From contig CAJTLX010000064.1 in NCBI GenBank assembly GCA_910577165.1, positions 1-16,447 of the forward strand: a stretch of 16,447 nt of DNA, written 5' to 3'. Within the stretch, counting starts at the first letter, position 1, and each line of letters opens with the position of its first letter. Positions 7,984 to 13,782 of the stretch are shown one piece after another. This DNA is from an uncultured Lachnospiraceae bacterium (GTDB lineage: Bacteria > Bacillota > Clostridia > Lachnospirales > Lachnospiraceae). The position numbers and the translations under genes are program-made. The notes beneath the pieces are model-generated. The model did no database searches. It worked only from the letters and a program-made list of their open reading frames with translations, and was not told the DNA's origin.

Positions 7984-8523
7984 TTAAAAACTTGGCGGGG
8001 TAGAAACCCACAAAATTACAGCACCAGTTTTTTGGGGGGCACTGATAAAATGTTTTTTGTTCGGTGTAAAATAGAAGGATTCTCCTTTTTTGGCTCTGTA
8101 AATCTTGCTGCCGATATGGATGTTTACCGCTCCGTTTAATACATAGCCAAATTCTTCACCCTCGTGCGGATTGTCCGGGTAAGTCGCCCCGTCCGGCTCT
8201 AAGGTTAAAAGAATTGGTTCCATCATGTTTTTCTGCGCATTTGGAATAATCCACTCAATCTTATTTTTCAGTTCCGTGTCCACTTTCTCAAAATAATCCC
8301 CCTTGGAAAATACAACCTGTTCTGAGGCGGTATTTGAGAAAAACTCCTCAAGGTTGGTGCCAAGGCACTGCAAAATATCAACAAGAGTTGCGATGGACGG
8401 TGAGGTCAGATCGCGCTCTAGCTGGGAGATAAAGCCTTTTGAGAGTTCGCATCGGTTGGCTAGCTCCTCCTGTGTCAAGCTTTTTTGGACGCGCAGTTCT
8501 TTGATTTTAGCACCTATTTTCAT
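7984..8523 (-). CDS. XRE-family HTH / cupin-domain transcriptional regulator of the polyamine operon
   Basis: A 179-residue two-domain regulator. Residues 5-60 form an XRE-type helix-turn-helix (IKELRVQKSLTQEELANRC, then LSKGFISQLERDLTSPSIATL). Residues 105-175 form a cupin_2 barrel with HEGEEFGYVLNG and the GES.YF.P...H pattern. The architecture matches PuuR-like regulators, whose cupin domain senses a small ligand; a polyamine ligand is inferred from position alone. Start 8523 was chosen for GGAGG about 6 bases upstream; an in-frame ATG at 8568 adds 15 residues and lies between two leader structures without a good ribosome binding site. As first gene of the operon it probably controls itself and potABCD through the half-sites at 8618-8645. 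Confidence 0.9.
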   Translation of the reverse strand: MKIGAKIKELRVQKSLTQEELANRCELSKGFISQLERDLTSPSIATLVDILQCLGTNLEEFFSNTASEQVVFSKGDYFEKVDTELKNKIEWIIPNAQKNMMEPILLTLEPDGATYPDNPHEGEEFGYVLNGAVNIHIGSKIYRAKKGESFYFTPNKKHFISAPQKTGAVILWVSTPPSF

Positions 8524-8569
8524 AATTTTCCTCCACGCTGCAACTTTTTTAGGAATATGAAAATGCATT

Positions 8570-8597
8570 GGAAAATTTGATGCAGCATAAATTTTCC
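8570..8597 (-). repeat. Hairpin in the 5' leader of the regulator-pot operon
   Basis: GGAAAATTT (8570-8578) is perfectly complementary to AAATTTTCC (8589-8597). The 10-base middle contains ATGC and GCAT, so the whole stretch is nearly palindromic. It lies between the predicted transcription start (near 8654) and the regulator ATG (8523). There is no T-run after it, so it is either a DNA-binding site or an RNA structure affecting stability or translation. Confidence 0.6.
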
Positions 8598-8617
8598 CGA
8601 AGAAAAACTCATTATAG

Positions 8618-8645
8618 TAAACTTGCAGTTTAGAATTCCTAAACT
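8618..8645 (-). promoter_or_regulatory. Putative operator: three TAAACT/AGTTTA half-sites
   Basis: TAAACT (8618-8623), AGTTTA (8627-8632) and TAAACT (8640-8645) occur in alternating orientation. The last two extend to the inverted repeat AGTTTAG / CTAAACT with a 5-base spacer around GAATTC. They lie just downstream of the strong leftward promoter. A repressor bound here would block early transcription, so the XRE-cupin protein encoded directly downstream is the obvious candidate (inference). Confidence 0.5.
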
Positions 8646-8660
8646 AACACAGCGATTACT

Positions 8661-8688
8661 ATTATACACGAATTGTGTCGGATGTCAA
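8661..8688 (-). promoter_or_regulatory. Sigma-A promoter of the regulator-potABCD operon
   Basis: On the minus strand, TTGACA at 8688-8683 and TATAAT at 8666-8661 are both perfect consensus, with a 16-base spacer and a TG one base before the -10. Predicted start is near 8654, giving a leader of about 130 bases. A second, weaker TATAAT on the same strand at 8616-8611 has no good -35. Confidence 0.8.
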
Positions 8689-8766
8689 GCATTATTAAAT
8701 GGGGAATTTTGGAAGGAAAAGTCGCAAAACATTAAGAACATATATTCGAAAAAAGTAGAAAAAGGG

Positions 8767-8824
8767 TTGTAGCTAAATATGGATTTATGGTATAATGTCG
8801 CCAGACATTATACCAGTGCTAATT
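8767..8824 (+). promoter_or_regulatory. Palindromic promoter, dispersed copy of the 58-94 repeat
   Basis: Bases 8788-8824 match 58-94 at 36 of 37 positions; the only difference is T to C in the loop. The arms TGGTATAATGT (8788-8798) and ACATTATACCA (8805-8815) are perfectly complementary. Here a -35-like TTGTAG (8767-8772) lies 18 bases before TATAAT (8791-8796), so a rightward promoter with a start near 8803 is plausible for the gene at 8894. The left arm carries the rightward extended -10 and the right arm the leftward one. Confidence 0.7.
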
Positions 8825-8893
8825 ATATGTTGTTGGACGAACTGTTTTAACAGGTAATATTTTCTTTTCTGACCAAAAAGGAAGGAGATCAAA

Positions 8894-9589
8894 ATGCCAG
8901 AATTACGCAATATTCCACTTACCTATAAAGAGGGCATATACAGCATTACTGATTTTAATAAGGATATTGACAGCGAAAATGCCATCTCTTTTGACTATGA
9001 TACACAGTATCAAATACTTACTTATACCATCCCCATAGATGAACGTCTGTTAACTTTGTATAGTGTTTCAGAGGATGAGCTTATCCGAACACTGCGTGCT
9101 GTCTATAACAAGGAGGGAACACTTTCAAAGGTCACCGCCACACTTAACGCTCACGAAACACTTTTGTATATTTATTATAAAGACAGTGAACACGCCAGAC
9201 AGGAGATCTATAAATTTGCGATCCGAAATGCGGATGCCATTATTGAACAAATTCAACAATGCACAGATGCCTTGGCAAGGCTTTTTATTGAGTACTACTC
9301 TGACTCGGAGAACATGGATTACCATGCAAAGATTGCTACCGCGGCACAGGTGGAATTAATAAAGCAAAAATATCATAGTAAAGATTCCTGTGATCATGCT
9401 GGCAACTACTCATCGGAAAATATTGAAGGCGACAATCATATGCTGATTACAATGGTTCGCTGCGCTGATGCTTATCCTGTGGAAACCTTCCAGTATGCGG
9501 TGGAGATCATGTCAAAACATATTGAGGAAGCACTGGTGACACTAAATAAGACGGAAGATTTCAAATATATCTGTGCGGAATATGACTGA
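8894..9589 (+). CDS. Hypothetical protein, 231 residues
   Basis: I do not recognise this family. It encodes a 231-residue acidic, soluble-looking protein with no signal peptide, no membrane span and no obvious catalytic motif. The N-terminal half (about 1-95) alternates short hydrophobic runs and reads as a beta-rich domain. Residues 100-135 and 195-220 look helical, and the part around 160-182 is polar, with HSKDSCDHAGNYSSEN. A ribosome binding site (AAGGAAGGAGA) precedes ATG 8894 at normal distance, so the gene is very probably real. It stands alone: divergent from the polyamine operon, driven by the palindromic promoter at 8767-8824, and followed by the terminator at 9693-9745. Confidence 0.8.
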   Translation: MPELRNIPLTYKEGIYSITDFNKDIDSENAISFDYDTQYQILTYTIPIDERLLTLYSVSEDELIRTLRAVYNKEGTLSKVTATLNAHETLLYIYYKDSEHARQEIYKFAIRNADAIIEQIQQCTDALARLFIEYYSDSENMDYHAKIATAAQVELIKQKYHSKDSCDHAGNYSSENIEGDNHMLITMVRCADAYPVETFQYAVEIMSKHIEEALVTLNKTEDFKYICAEYD

Positions 9590-9607
9590 ATTTCGTTTAT
9601 TTGCCCG

Positions 9608-9736
9608 TTAAAATATCTCAATCTTAGTATTGTTGAACGTCTTCCGCCCTGATTCTATCATTCCTAAAATTTTCTTAATATCTTTTTCTGATCTATGCCA
9701 ATGGACAGCATTGCTAAATTTTATATCTATTGGCAT
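9608..9736 (-). CDS. Possible small or remnant ORF with an HWH motif, 42 residues
   Basis: Starting from ATG 9736, the minus strand encodes MPIDIKFSNAVHWH, then a lysine- and isoleucine-rich tail ending in KIEIF. In a different frame-context, minus-strand bases of the repeat at 10989-11071 encode MPADTEFRNILHWH, so the N-terminal pattern MPxDxxFxNxxHWH recurs. There is no ribosome binding site, the six changed codons all alter the residue, and the same DNA forms a terminator on the plus strand. It may be a decayed gene fragment or a chance reading of a conserved DNA element. The open frame extends upstream to 9814. Confidence 0.2.
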   Translation of the reverse strand: MPIDIKFSNAVHWHRSEKDIKKILGMIESGRKTFNNTKIEIF

Positions 9737-9745
9737 AGTTTTTTT
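9693..9745 (+). terminator. Rho-independent terminator after the 231-residue gene
   Basis: CTATGCCAAT (9693-9702) pairs perfectly with ATTGGCATAG (9729-9738), followed directly by seven T residues (9739-9745). The 26-base loop is long. It lies about 100 bases after the stop of the gene at 8894-9589. Confidence 0.7.
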
Positions 9746-9774
9746 GTTTAAATTACACATATTACTTTTTAAGA
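9693..9774. repeat. Diverged direct repeat, copy A
   Basis: Matches 10989-11071 in the same orientation. Over the first 45 ungapped positions 34 are identical; beyond the T-run the match continues with small gaps (AAATT..C..ATATTACTT...TAAGA). The conserved core is TATGCCAATGGA, CTAAATT and TGGCATA plus the T-run. Copies A and B bracket the HTH fragment and the nuclease-family pseudogene. Confidence 0.65.
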
Positions 9775-9832
9775 AAATTTTAAGAAAAATGGAAGAAATT
9801 TGTAAAGGGTACAAATAGCTGTCCTATTCACC

Positions 9833-9841
9833 TGCTATAAT
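9833..9841 (+). promoter_or_regulatory. Extended -10 promoter before the HTH fragment
   Basis: TGCTATAAT at 9833-9841 fits TGnTATAAT. No clear -35 is present. The predicted start near 9848 leaves about 75 bases before the ATG at 9923. The remainder of the 9590-9922 gap holds the terminator/repeat described separately. Confidence 0.45.
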
Positions 9842-9922
9842 TTCTGCAAGGAAAAAGGTAAAAGCTGCGGATGCCTGGCGTAACAATAAAAGAAATGAAA
9901 AAACGATGAGGAGAGATAAACC

Positions 9923-10186
9923 ATGGCAAATAAAAGAAGGAAAAACAAAAGTTTTTCCAAGGATGATAGACTTATCAGTATTCTTTTGGAATTGTTCGCA
10001 GGAAAATGCCTGCAAAAGGCAGAGTTTGCGAATCGCTATGAAGTGAGTGAAAAGACCATACAAAGGGATATCAGTAAGATTAAAAATAATATAGCGAATC
10101 TTGTGGTACGGGAAAGTATTTTTTATTCTCTGGATTATGACCCCAAAAATAAAGGGTATTGTTTAAAGGGAATGGTTAATCGGTGA
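9923..10186 (+). pseudogene. N-terminal HTH fragment of a WYL-type transcriptional regulator
   Basis: Encodes 87 residues with a basic start and an HTH_11/DeoR-like helix-turn-helix at about 17-60: RLISILLELFAGKCLQKAEFANRYEVSEKTIQRDISKIKN. The end (SIFYSLDYDPKNKGYCLKG) resembles the strand that leads into the WYL ligand domain in full-length regulators of about 300 residues, but the frame stops four residues later. GAGGAGAG precedes ATG 9923, so the fragment could still be translated as a small DNA-binding protein. The abrupt end, only 13 bases before the broken nuclease-family remnant, suggests a deletion removed the C-terminal half. A genuine stand-alone small HTH protein is the alternative. 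Confidence 0.6.
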
Positions 10187-10198
10187 GAGGAGTTGCAT

Positions 10199-10970
10199 GG
10201 CAAAAAAGTAATCATCCTGCTGGATAAGTATGATACACCGATGCGGGAAGCCTATGTGAATGGTTATTAGAATGAACTCGTTGCTTTCTTTGGGAGTATG
10301 TTTAATTCTACATTTAAATCCAGCCCATATATGGAGAGGGCAATTACTTCAATAAAATATGCGAATGTTTTTGGTTTTATGCAGGAAGAAGTTTTTGAAG
10401 CAATGTATGAATTTGGGCTTTTGGGGCAGGAAAATGAAGTGCGGCGGATGTTTAGGGGAATGATCCGGGGGTGGTTTAAGTACCGCAATGCACATTATAA
10501 TAATTTTGTTAAAACATTATTGCAGGGAAACCTTGACGTGATGAATGTATATATAAATGAAGTCGCATTGACTACCTTTAGTTTTTTTGATACGGGAAAA
10601 AGTCTGCGGAACCGGAACGTTTTTACCATGGCTCCGTGTTAGGGCTGATAGTGGAACCAGCGAACCGTTACGAGATCATTTCAAACCGCGAAAGCGGTTT
10701 TGGTCGTTACGATGTGATGTTAAAACCAAGGGAAGGTAAAGAGAAGGGCAATGCGATCATTATAGAATTCAAAGTCCACCGCCCAAAGAAGGAAAAAGAT
10801 TTGAAGGAGACAGTTCAAGTGGCATTGAGGCGGATTGAAGAAAAAAATACGCGCAGAACCTGGAAGTGGAAGGATTCCCAGCGGCGTGCATCCGCAAGTA
10901 TGGTTTTGCGTTTGAGAGGAAAAAGGTTCTGATCGGGGGAAATTTTATCCTTGTGGGATGGATATATTAA
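10199..10970 (+). pseudogene. Decayed AAA-ATPase-like / PD-(D/E)XK nuclease family gene
   Basis: Read in three frames, the stretch gives the C-terminal part of the AAA-ATPase-like + PD-(D/E)XK family. Frame 1 holds KKVIILLDKYDTPMREAYV, then TAG at 10268-10270 where the family normally has TGG, then NELVAFF and on to FSFFDTGK. A shift near 10600-10610 moves to EPERFYHGSVLGLIVEPANRY, then NRESGFGRYDVML and IIIEFKVH. A second shift in the A7 run at 10845-10851 leads to YAQNLEVEGFPAACIRKYGF and a TAA at 10968. Relative to intact relatives as I know them, two internal segments are missing (after MERAI and after YEFGLLGQ), as is the whole P-loop half before LLDKYD. The usual Walker B glutamate is lysine. 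The nuclease core residues (GRYDV, EFKV) survive. A dead gene. Confidence 0.85.
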
Positions 10971-10988
10971 AACAATAAATGATAATGG

Positions 10989-11071
10989 ATATGCCAATGG
11001 AGAATATTCCTAAATTCTGTGTCCGCTGGCATACTTTTTTGGTTAAAATTCCTATATTACTTCCTTTAAGA
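10989..11071. repeat. Diverged direct repeat, copy B
   Basis: Counterpart of 9693-9774. TATGCCA (10990-10996) pairs with TGGCATA (11027-11033), followed by C and six Ts (11034-11040), so it retains a weak terminator form downstream of the pseudogene. The longer stem of copy A is not preserved here. The gap 10971-11122 otherwise shows nothing I can assign. Confidence 0.6.
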
Positions 11072-11122
11072 CAAGTTGAAGCATGGTGTTTTGCCAACAT
11101 AAAAGACTTTTCAAAAACCCCC

Positions 11123-11151
11123 TTGACACATTCTAAATTTCCCGCTATAAT
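11123..11151 (+). promoter_or_regulatory. Consensus sigma-A promoter of the glyS T-box leader
   Basis: TTGACA (11123-11128) and TATAAT (11146-11151) are both perfect, with the optimal 17-base spacer. The predicted transcription start is near 11158, immediately before the T-box structure. Confidence 0.9.
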
Positions 11152-11157
11152 GTCCCT

Positions 11158-11503
11158 ATAAAAAAATGCATCGATCGGAAGTAGTACATGGGCATATGCG
11201 CCCCAGAGAGAAGACGAGAAACGCACGGACAGCGCAGTTAATGTCCGTCCGGCTGGCGGTTCATGGTGAAAGTCTTTGCGCAGTGGCATGGAAGGCATCC
11301 GGGAGCATTCCTTCTGAAAGTATTTTGGCTGACAAATTATTGCCCTGTTTTTGTTTTATATCATCGGAACAGATTAGGAAGGAACGGGATTCTACCGTTA
11401 TATGGAGGCGGCTGTATAGCCGGATGGAGTGCAGAGAAATCTGAAATTAGGTGGTACCACGGACTTTTGTTCGCCCTAAGCATAACGCTTAGGGCGTTTT
11501 TTT
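11158..11503 (+). promoter_or_regulatory. T-box riboswitch, glycine-specific
   Basis: A cis-acting leader that senses uncharged tRNA-Gly and allows read-through into glyS. Visible elements in order: GGAAGTAGTA near the base of Stem I (11178-11187), CAGAGAG (about 11202), the Stem I segment GGTGAAAG (about 11265-11272), the specifier GGC (11294-11296) in the context GAA-GGC-ATCC-GGGAGC, the T-box AGGTGGTACCACGG (11449-11462), and a terminator at 11472-11503. GGC is a glycine codon and the gene downstream is glycyl-tRNA synthetase, so specificity and context agree. A nearby GGC at 11285-11287 is the alternative specifier but has a poorer context. Confidence 0.93.
11472..11503 (+). terminator. 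T-box transcription terminator
   Basis: CGCCCTAAGC (11472-11481) pairs perfectly with GCTTAGGGCG (11487-11496) around a 5-base loop, followed by seven Ts (11497-11503). It is the off-state of the glycine T-box; the competing antiterminator would use the T-box sequence at 11449-11462. Confidence 0.95.
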
Positions 11504-11542
11504 GGTACTGGGAAGCTCTGCGGAACTAAAAAACAGCATATA

Positions 11543-11616
11543 CCTGTACAGTGCCCGGAAAAGAATTTCTAGGAGCTTGCGGAAAGAAATTCCTTTCCCC
11601 GGTCGATGGGTACAGG
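11543..11616 (+). repeat. Long hairpin between the T-box terminator and glyS
   Basis: Outer arms CCTGTAC (11543-11549) and GTACAGG (11610-11616) are perfectly complementary. Inner arms CCGGAAAAGAATTTC (11555-11569) and GAAATTC..TTTCCCCGG (11586-11602) also pair with one mismatch and two extra bases. It lies after the terminator and 25-40 bases before the glyS ribosome binding site, so it is present only in read-through transcripts. Confidence 0.6.
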
Positions 11617-11654
11617 GAGGGATTTTACGGAACTTAAAATGGAGGTGCTTAATT

Positions 11655-13043
11655 ATGGAAAAGACAATGGACAGGATTGTGGCTCTCGCGAAAGCACGAG
11701 GCTTTGTCTACGCAGGCTCAGAAATCTATGGCGGTCTTGCGAATACCTGGGATTACGGCAATCTCGGTGTGGAACTTAAAAACAATGTAAAGAAGGCTTG
11801 GTGGCAGAAATTTGTGATGGAAAGTCCGTATAATGTCGGTGTGGACTGTGCGATTTTAATGAACCCACAAACCTGGGTAGCTTCCGGGCATCTCGGTGGT
11901 TTCTCCGATCCGTTAATGGACTGTAAGAGTTGTCATGAACGTTTCCGCGCGGATAAGCTGATTGAGGACTGGTGTGGCGAAAATGATTTCGCTCTTGAGG
12001 AGAGCGTGGATGCGTGGAGCAACGAAAAAATGCAGGATTTTGTAAAGGAGCATGAGATCTGCTGCCCAAGCTGCGGCAAGAAAGATTTTACGGAGATCCG
12101 CCAGTTCAATTTGATGTTTAAGACCTTCCAGGGGGTGACGGAAGACGCGAAAAATACGGTTTATCTGCGCCCGGAAACCGCACAGGGAATTTTTGTAAAT
12201 TTCAAAAATGTGCAGAGAACTTCCCGAAAGAAAGTGCCATTCGGTATTGGTCAGATTGGAAAATCTTTCCGCAACGAGATCACACCGGGAAACTTTACGT
12301 TCCGCACAAGGGAGTTTGAGCAGATGGAATTGGAATTCTTCTGCAAGCCGGGCACCGATCTAGAGTGGTTCCAGTACTGGCGTGGTTTCTGTCGTGATTG
12401 GTTGATCTCTCTGGGTATCAAGGAGGATGAGATGCGTCTGCGCGACCATTCGCCGGAGGAACTTTGCTTCTATAGTAAAGGCACGACCGACATTGAATTT
12501 TTGTTCCCGTTCGGGTGGGGTGAACTCTGGGGAATTGCGGATCGCACAGATTACGATTTAACACAGCATCAGAATACTTCCGGACAGGATATGTCGTATT
12601 TCGACGATGAGACACAGGAGAAGTATATCCCTTATGTAATTGAGCCATCGCTTGGCGCGGACCGCGTGACACTTGCTTTCCTCTGTGCGGCCTACGATGA
12701 GGAGGAGCTGGAAGGTGGTGAGATGCGCACTGTACTGCATTTCCACCCGGCGATCGCCCCGGTCAAGATTGGCGTACTCCCGCTCTCGAAGAAATTAAAT
12801 GAGGGCGCGGAGAAAATTTATATGGAACTGTCGAAGAAATACAACTGCGAGTTCGATGACCGCGGAAATATCGGCAAACGCTACCGCAGACAGGATGAGA
12901 TCGGCACACCATTCTGCATCACTTACGATTTTGATTCTGAGACAGATCATGCCGTGACGGTGCGCGACCGCGATACAATGGCGCAGGAGAGAATAAAAAT
13001 TGAGGATTTAAAAGCGTATTTCGAGGATAAATTTGACTTTTAA
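11655..13043 (+). CDS. glyS: Glycyl-tRNA synthetase (single-chain, dimeric class II type)
   Basis: A 462-residue cytoplasmic enzyme that charges tRNA-Gly with glycine using ATP. It is the homodimeric eukaryal/archaeal-type enzyme, not the alpha2-beta2 GlyQ/GlyS enzyme. N-terminal GFVYAGSEIYGGLANTWDYG is diagnostic. Two cysteine pairs, C90-x2-C93 and C137-x2-C140, fit a zinc site. Class II motif 2 is around FRNE...FRTREFEQMELEFF (205-229), and motif 3 is around SLGADRVTLAFL (332-343). The anticodon-binding domain starts near 367 (IAPVKIGVLPL). ATG 11655 has GGAGGTG about 9 bases upstream; an in-frame extension to 11502 lies in the leader. Control is by the glycine T-box. The start of the next gene is 9 bases after its stop. 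Confidence 0.97.
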   Translation: MEKTMDRIVALAKARGFVYAGSEIYGGLANTWDYGNLGVELKNNVKKAWWQKFVMESPYNVGVDCAILMNPQTWVASGHLGGFSDPLMDCKSCHERFRADKLIEDWCGENDFALEESVDAWSNEKMQDFVKEHEICCPSCGKKDFTEIRQFNLMFKTFQGVTEDAKNTVYLRPETAQGIFVNFKNVQRTSRKKVPFGIGQIGKSFRNEITPGNFTFRTREFEQMELEFFCKPGTDLEWFQYWRGFCRDWLISLGIKEDEMRLRDHSPEELCFYSKGTTDIEFLFPFGWGELWGIADRTDYDLTQHQNTSGQDMSYFDDETQEKYIPYVIEPSLGADRVTLAFLCAAYDEEELEGGEMRTVLHFHPAIAPVKIGVLPLSKKLNEGAEKIYMELSKKYNCEFDDRGNIGKRYRRQDEIGTPFCITYDFDSETDHAVTVRDRDTMAQERIKIEDLKAYFEDKFDF

Positions 13044-13052
13044 GGGGATGTT

Positions 13053-13490
13053 ATGGAGGCGGAAACATTGTTGGCCGTCCTTGAATATCTGGAAAAAATC
13101 CTGAACCAGTACAGAGAAAAGATTACAGGAGAGCAGTATAGAAATGCTCTTTCTGTGCTTAGAAAATATAAGACCTGGCAGAGAGAACAAATTTTTGCGA
13201 ATGAACTCTATCCCCTGATTGATTTTAACGATGAGGGAGAGGGAATTTTCGAATACGCAGAATCCGGGACGCTTCCCATGGAGGAGGAAATCCATATCAT
13301 GTGGGAACTTATTCTATCCGTTCTGATGACTGTGGCACGAATCGCATATGAGGAGGAAGGGCTGCCATACCCGCAAAGTGTAGAGTGCATCAGGTTAGAA
13401 CAGTTAAACAGTTTTTACGGGCATATTCTGGATGGAAAGATGGACGTGGCGCAGCTGTATGACTATTTTTGCAAGCAGGTATGTTTATAG
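13053..13490 (+). CDS. Small acidic protein, possibly Imm6-like
   Basis: Encodes 145 residues, strongly acidic, with no signal peptide. The N-terminus is helical (LLAVLEYLEKILNQYREKI), the centre carries W42 and an acidic loop (DFNDEGEGIFEY), then comes a hydrophobic helix (WELILSVLMTVARIAYEEEG) followed by LPYPQSVECI. The spacing of tryptophans, the AYEEEG and the PQSVE segment loosely recall the Imm6 immunity family of polymorphic toxin systems, but no toxin gene is nearby and this is a weak resemblance. AAGGGG lies about 5 bases before the ATG. The 9-base gap to glyS implies co-transcription from the T-box promoter. Confidence 0.75.
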   Translation: MEAETLLAVLEYLEKILNQYREKITGEQYRNALSVLRKYKTWQREQIFANELYPLIDFNDEGEGIFEYAESGTLPMEEEIHIMWELILSVLMTVARIAYEEEGLPYPQSVECIRLEQLNSFYGHILDGKMDVAQLYDYFCKQVCL

Positions 13491-13510
13491 AGGAGCATTA
13501 TGCTCTCTAT
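13487..13510 (+). terminator. Hairpin at the end of the glyS transcription unit
   Basis: ATAGAGGAGCA (13487-13497) pairs with TGCTCTCTAT (13501-13510) with one bulged G and a 3-base loop; the stem begins within the stop codon of the preceding gene. Only a short T-rich stretch follows, so termination may be incomplete. Confidence 0.5.
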
Positions 13511-13554
13511 TTCCTGGTATTTCGTAAAATTTTTGCAGAAATGGAAAAAAACTG

Positions 13555-13583
13555 TTTCCAAGGAAAAATTTCTATGTTATAAT
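13555..13583 (+). promoter_or_regulatory. Promoter of ppdK
   Basis: TGTTATAAT (13575-13583) is an extended -10 with perfect TATAAT. TTTCCA (13555-13560) is a 4-of-6 -35 at a 17-base spacer. The predicted start is near 13590. Confidence 0.75.
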
Positions 13584-13589
13584 AAGATC

Positions 13590-13782
13590 TGACGACTGGA
13601 AAGGCGTTTCTTTGGTGTGAATAAAGAACAAATGTTCGAGTATTCGCTGCAATGCGGCGAGTGAGTGTGCCTGTCACCTATCTGAATGGGACAAAAAGGA
13701 TGGACCATTCGGTATAGTGTGTGGCAGGCAAAGCCAGGGAAAGGTACAGGACAGTTAAAATTCATTAGGAGGTAATTTTCAA
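13590..13782 (+). promoter_or_regulatory. Structured 5' leader of ppdK
   Basis: A leader of about 190 bases with two predicted structures. A small stem, TCGCTGC / GCGGCGA (around 13644-13660), closes on a 3-base loop with one G-U pair. A long stem (13668-13730) has outer TGCCTG / CAGGCA and inner GAATGG (13684-13689) / CCATTC (13705-13710), joined by partly paired CAC..TAT and ATA..GTG segments. AGGAGG precedes the ATG, framed by AAAATT and AATTTT that could partly mask it. I do not recognise a known riboswitch class, and there is no terminator. Confidence 0.5.

Noticed and set aside
8611..8616. Second pot operon promoter with TATAAT on the minus strand
   Set aside because: No usable -35 at 16-18 bases and no extended -10; the promoter at 8661-8688 is far stronger.
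10945..11298. Minus-strand open frame of 117 codons
   Set aside because: It runs antisense through the consensus promoter and the T-box leader, has no ribosome binding site and resembles no protein.
11166..11529. Plus-strand open frames of about 90 codons
   Set aside because: They lie entirely inside the T-box riboswitch RNA, whose conserved elements explain the sequence.
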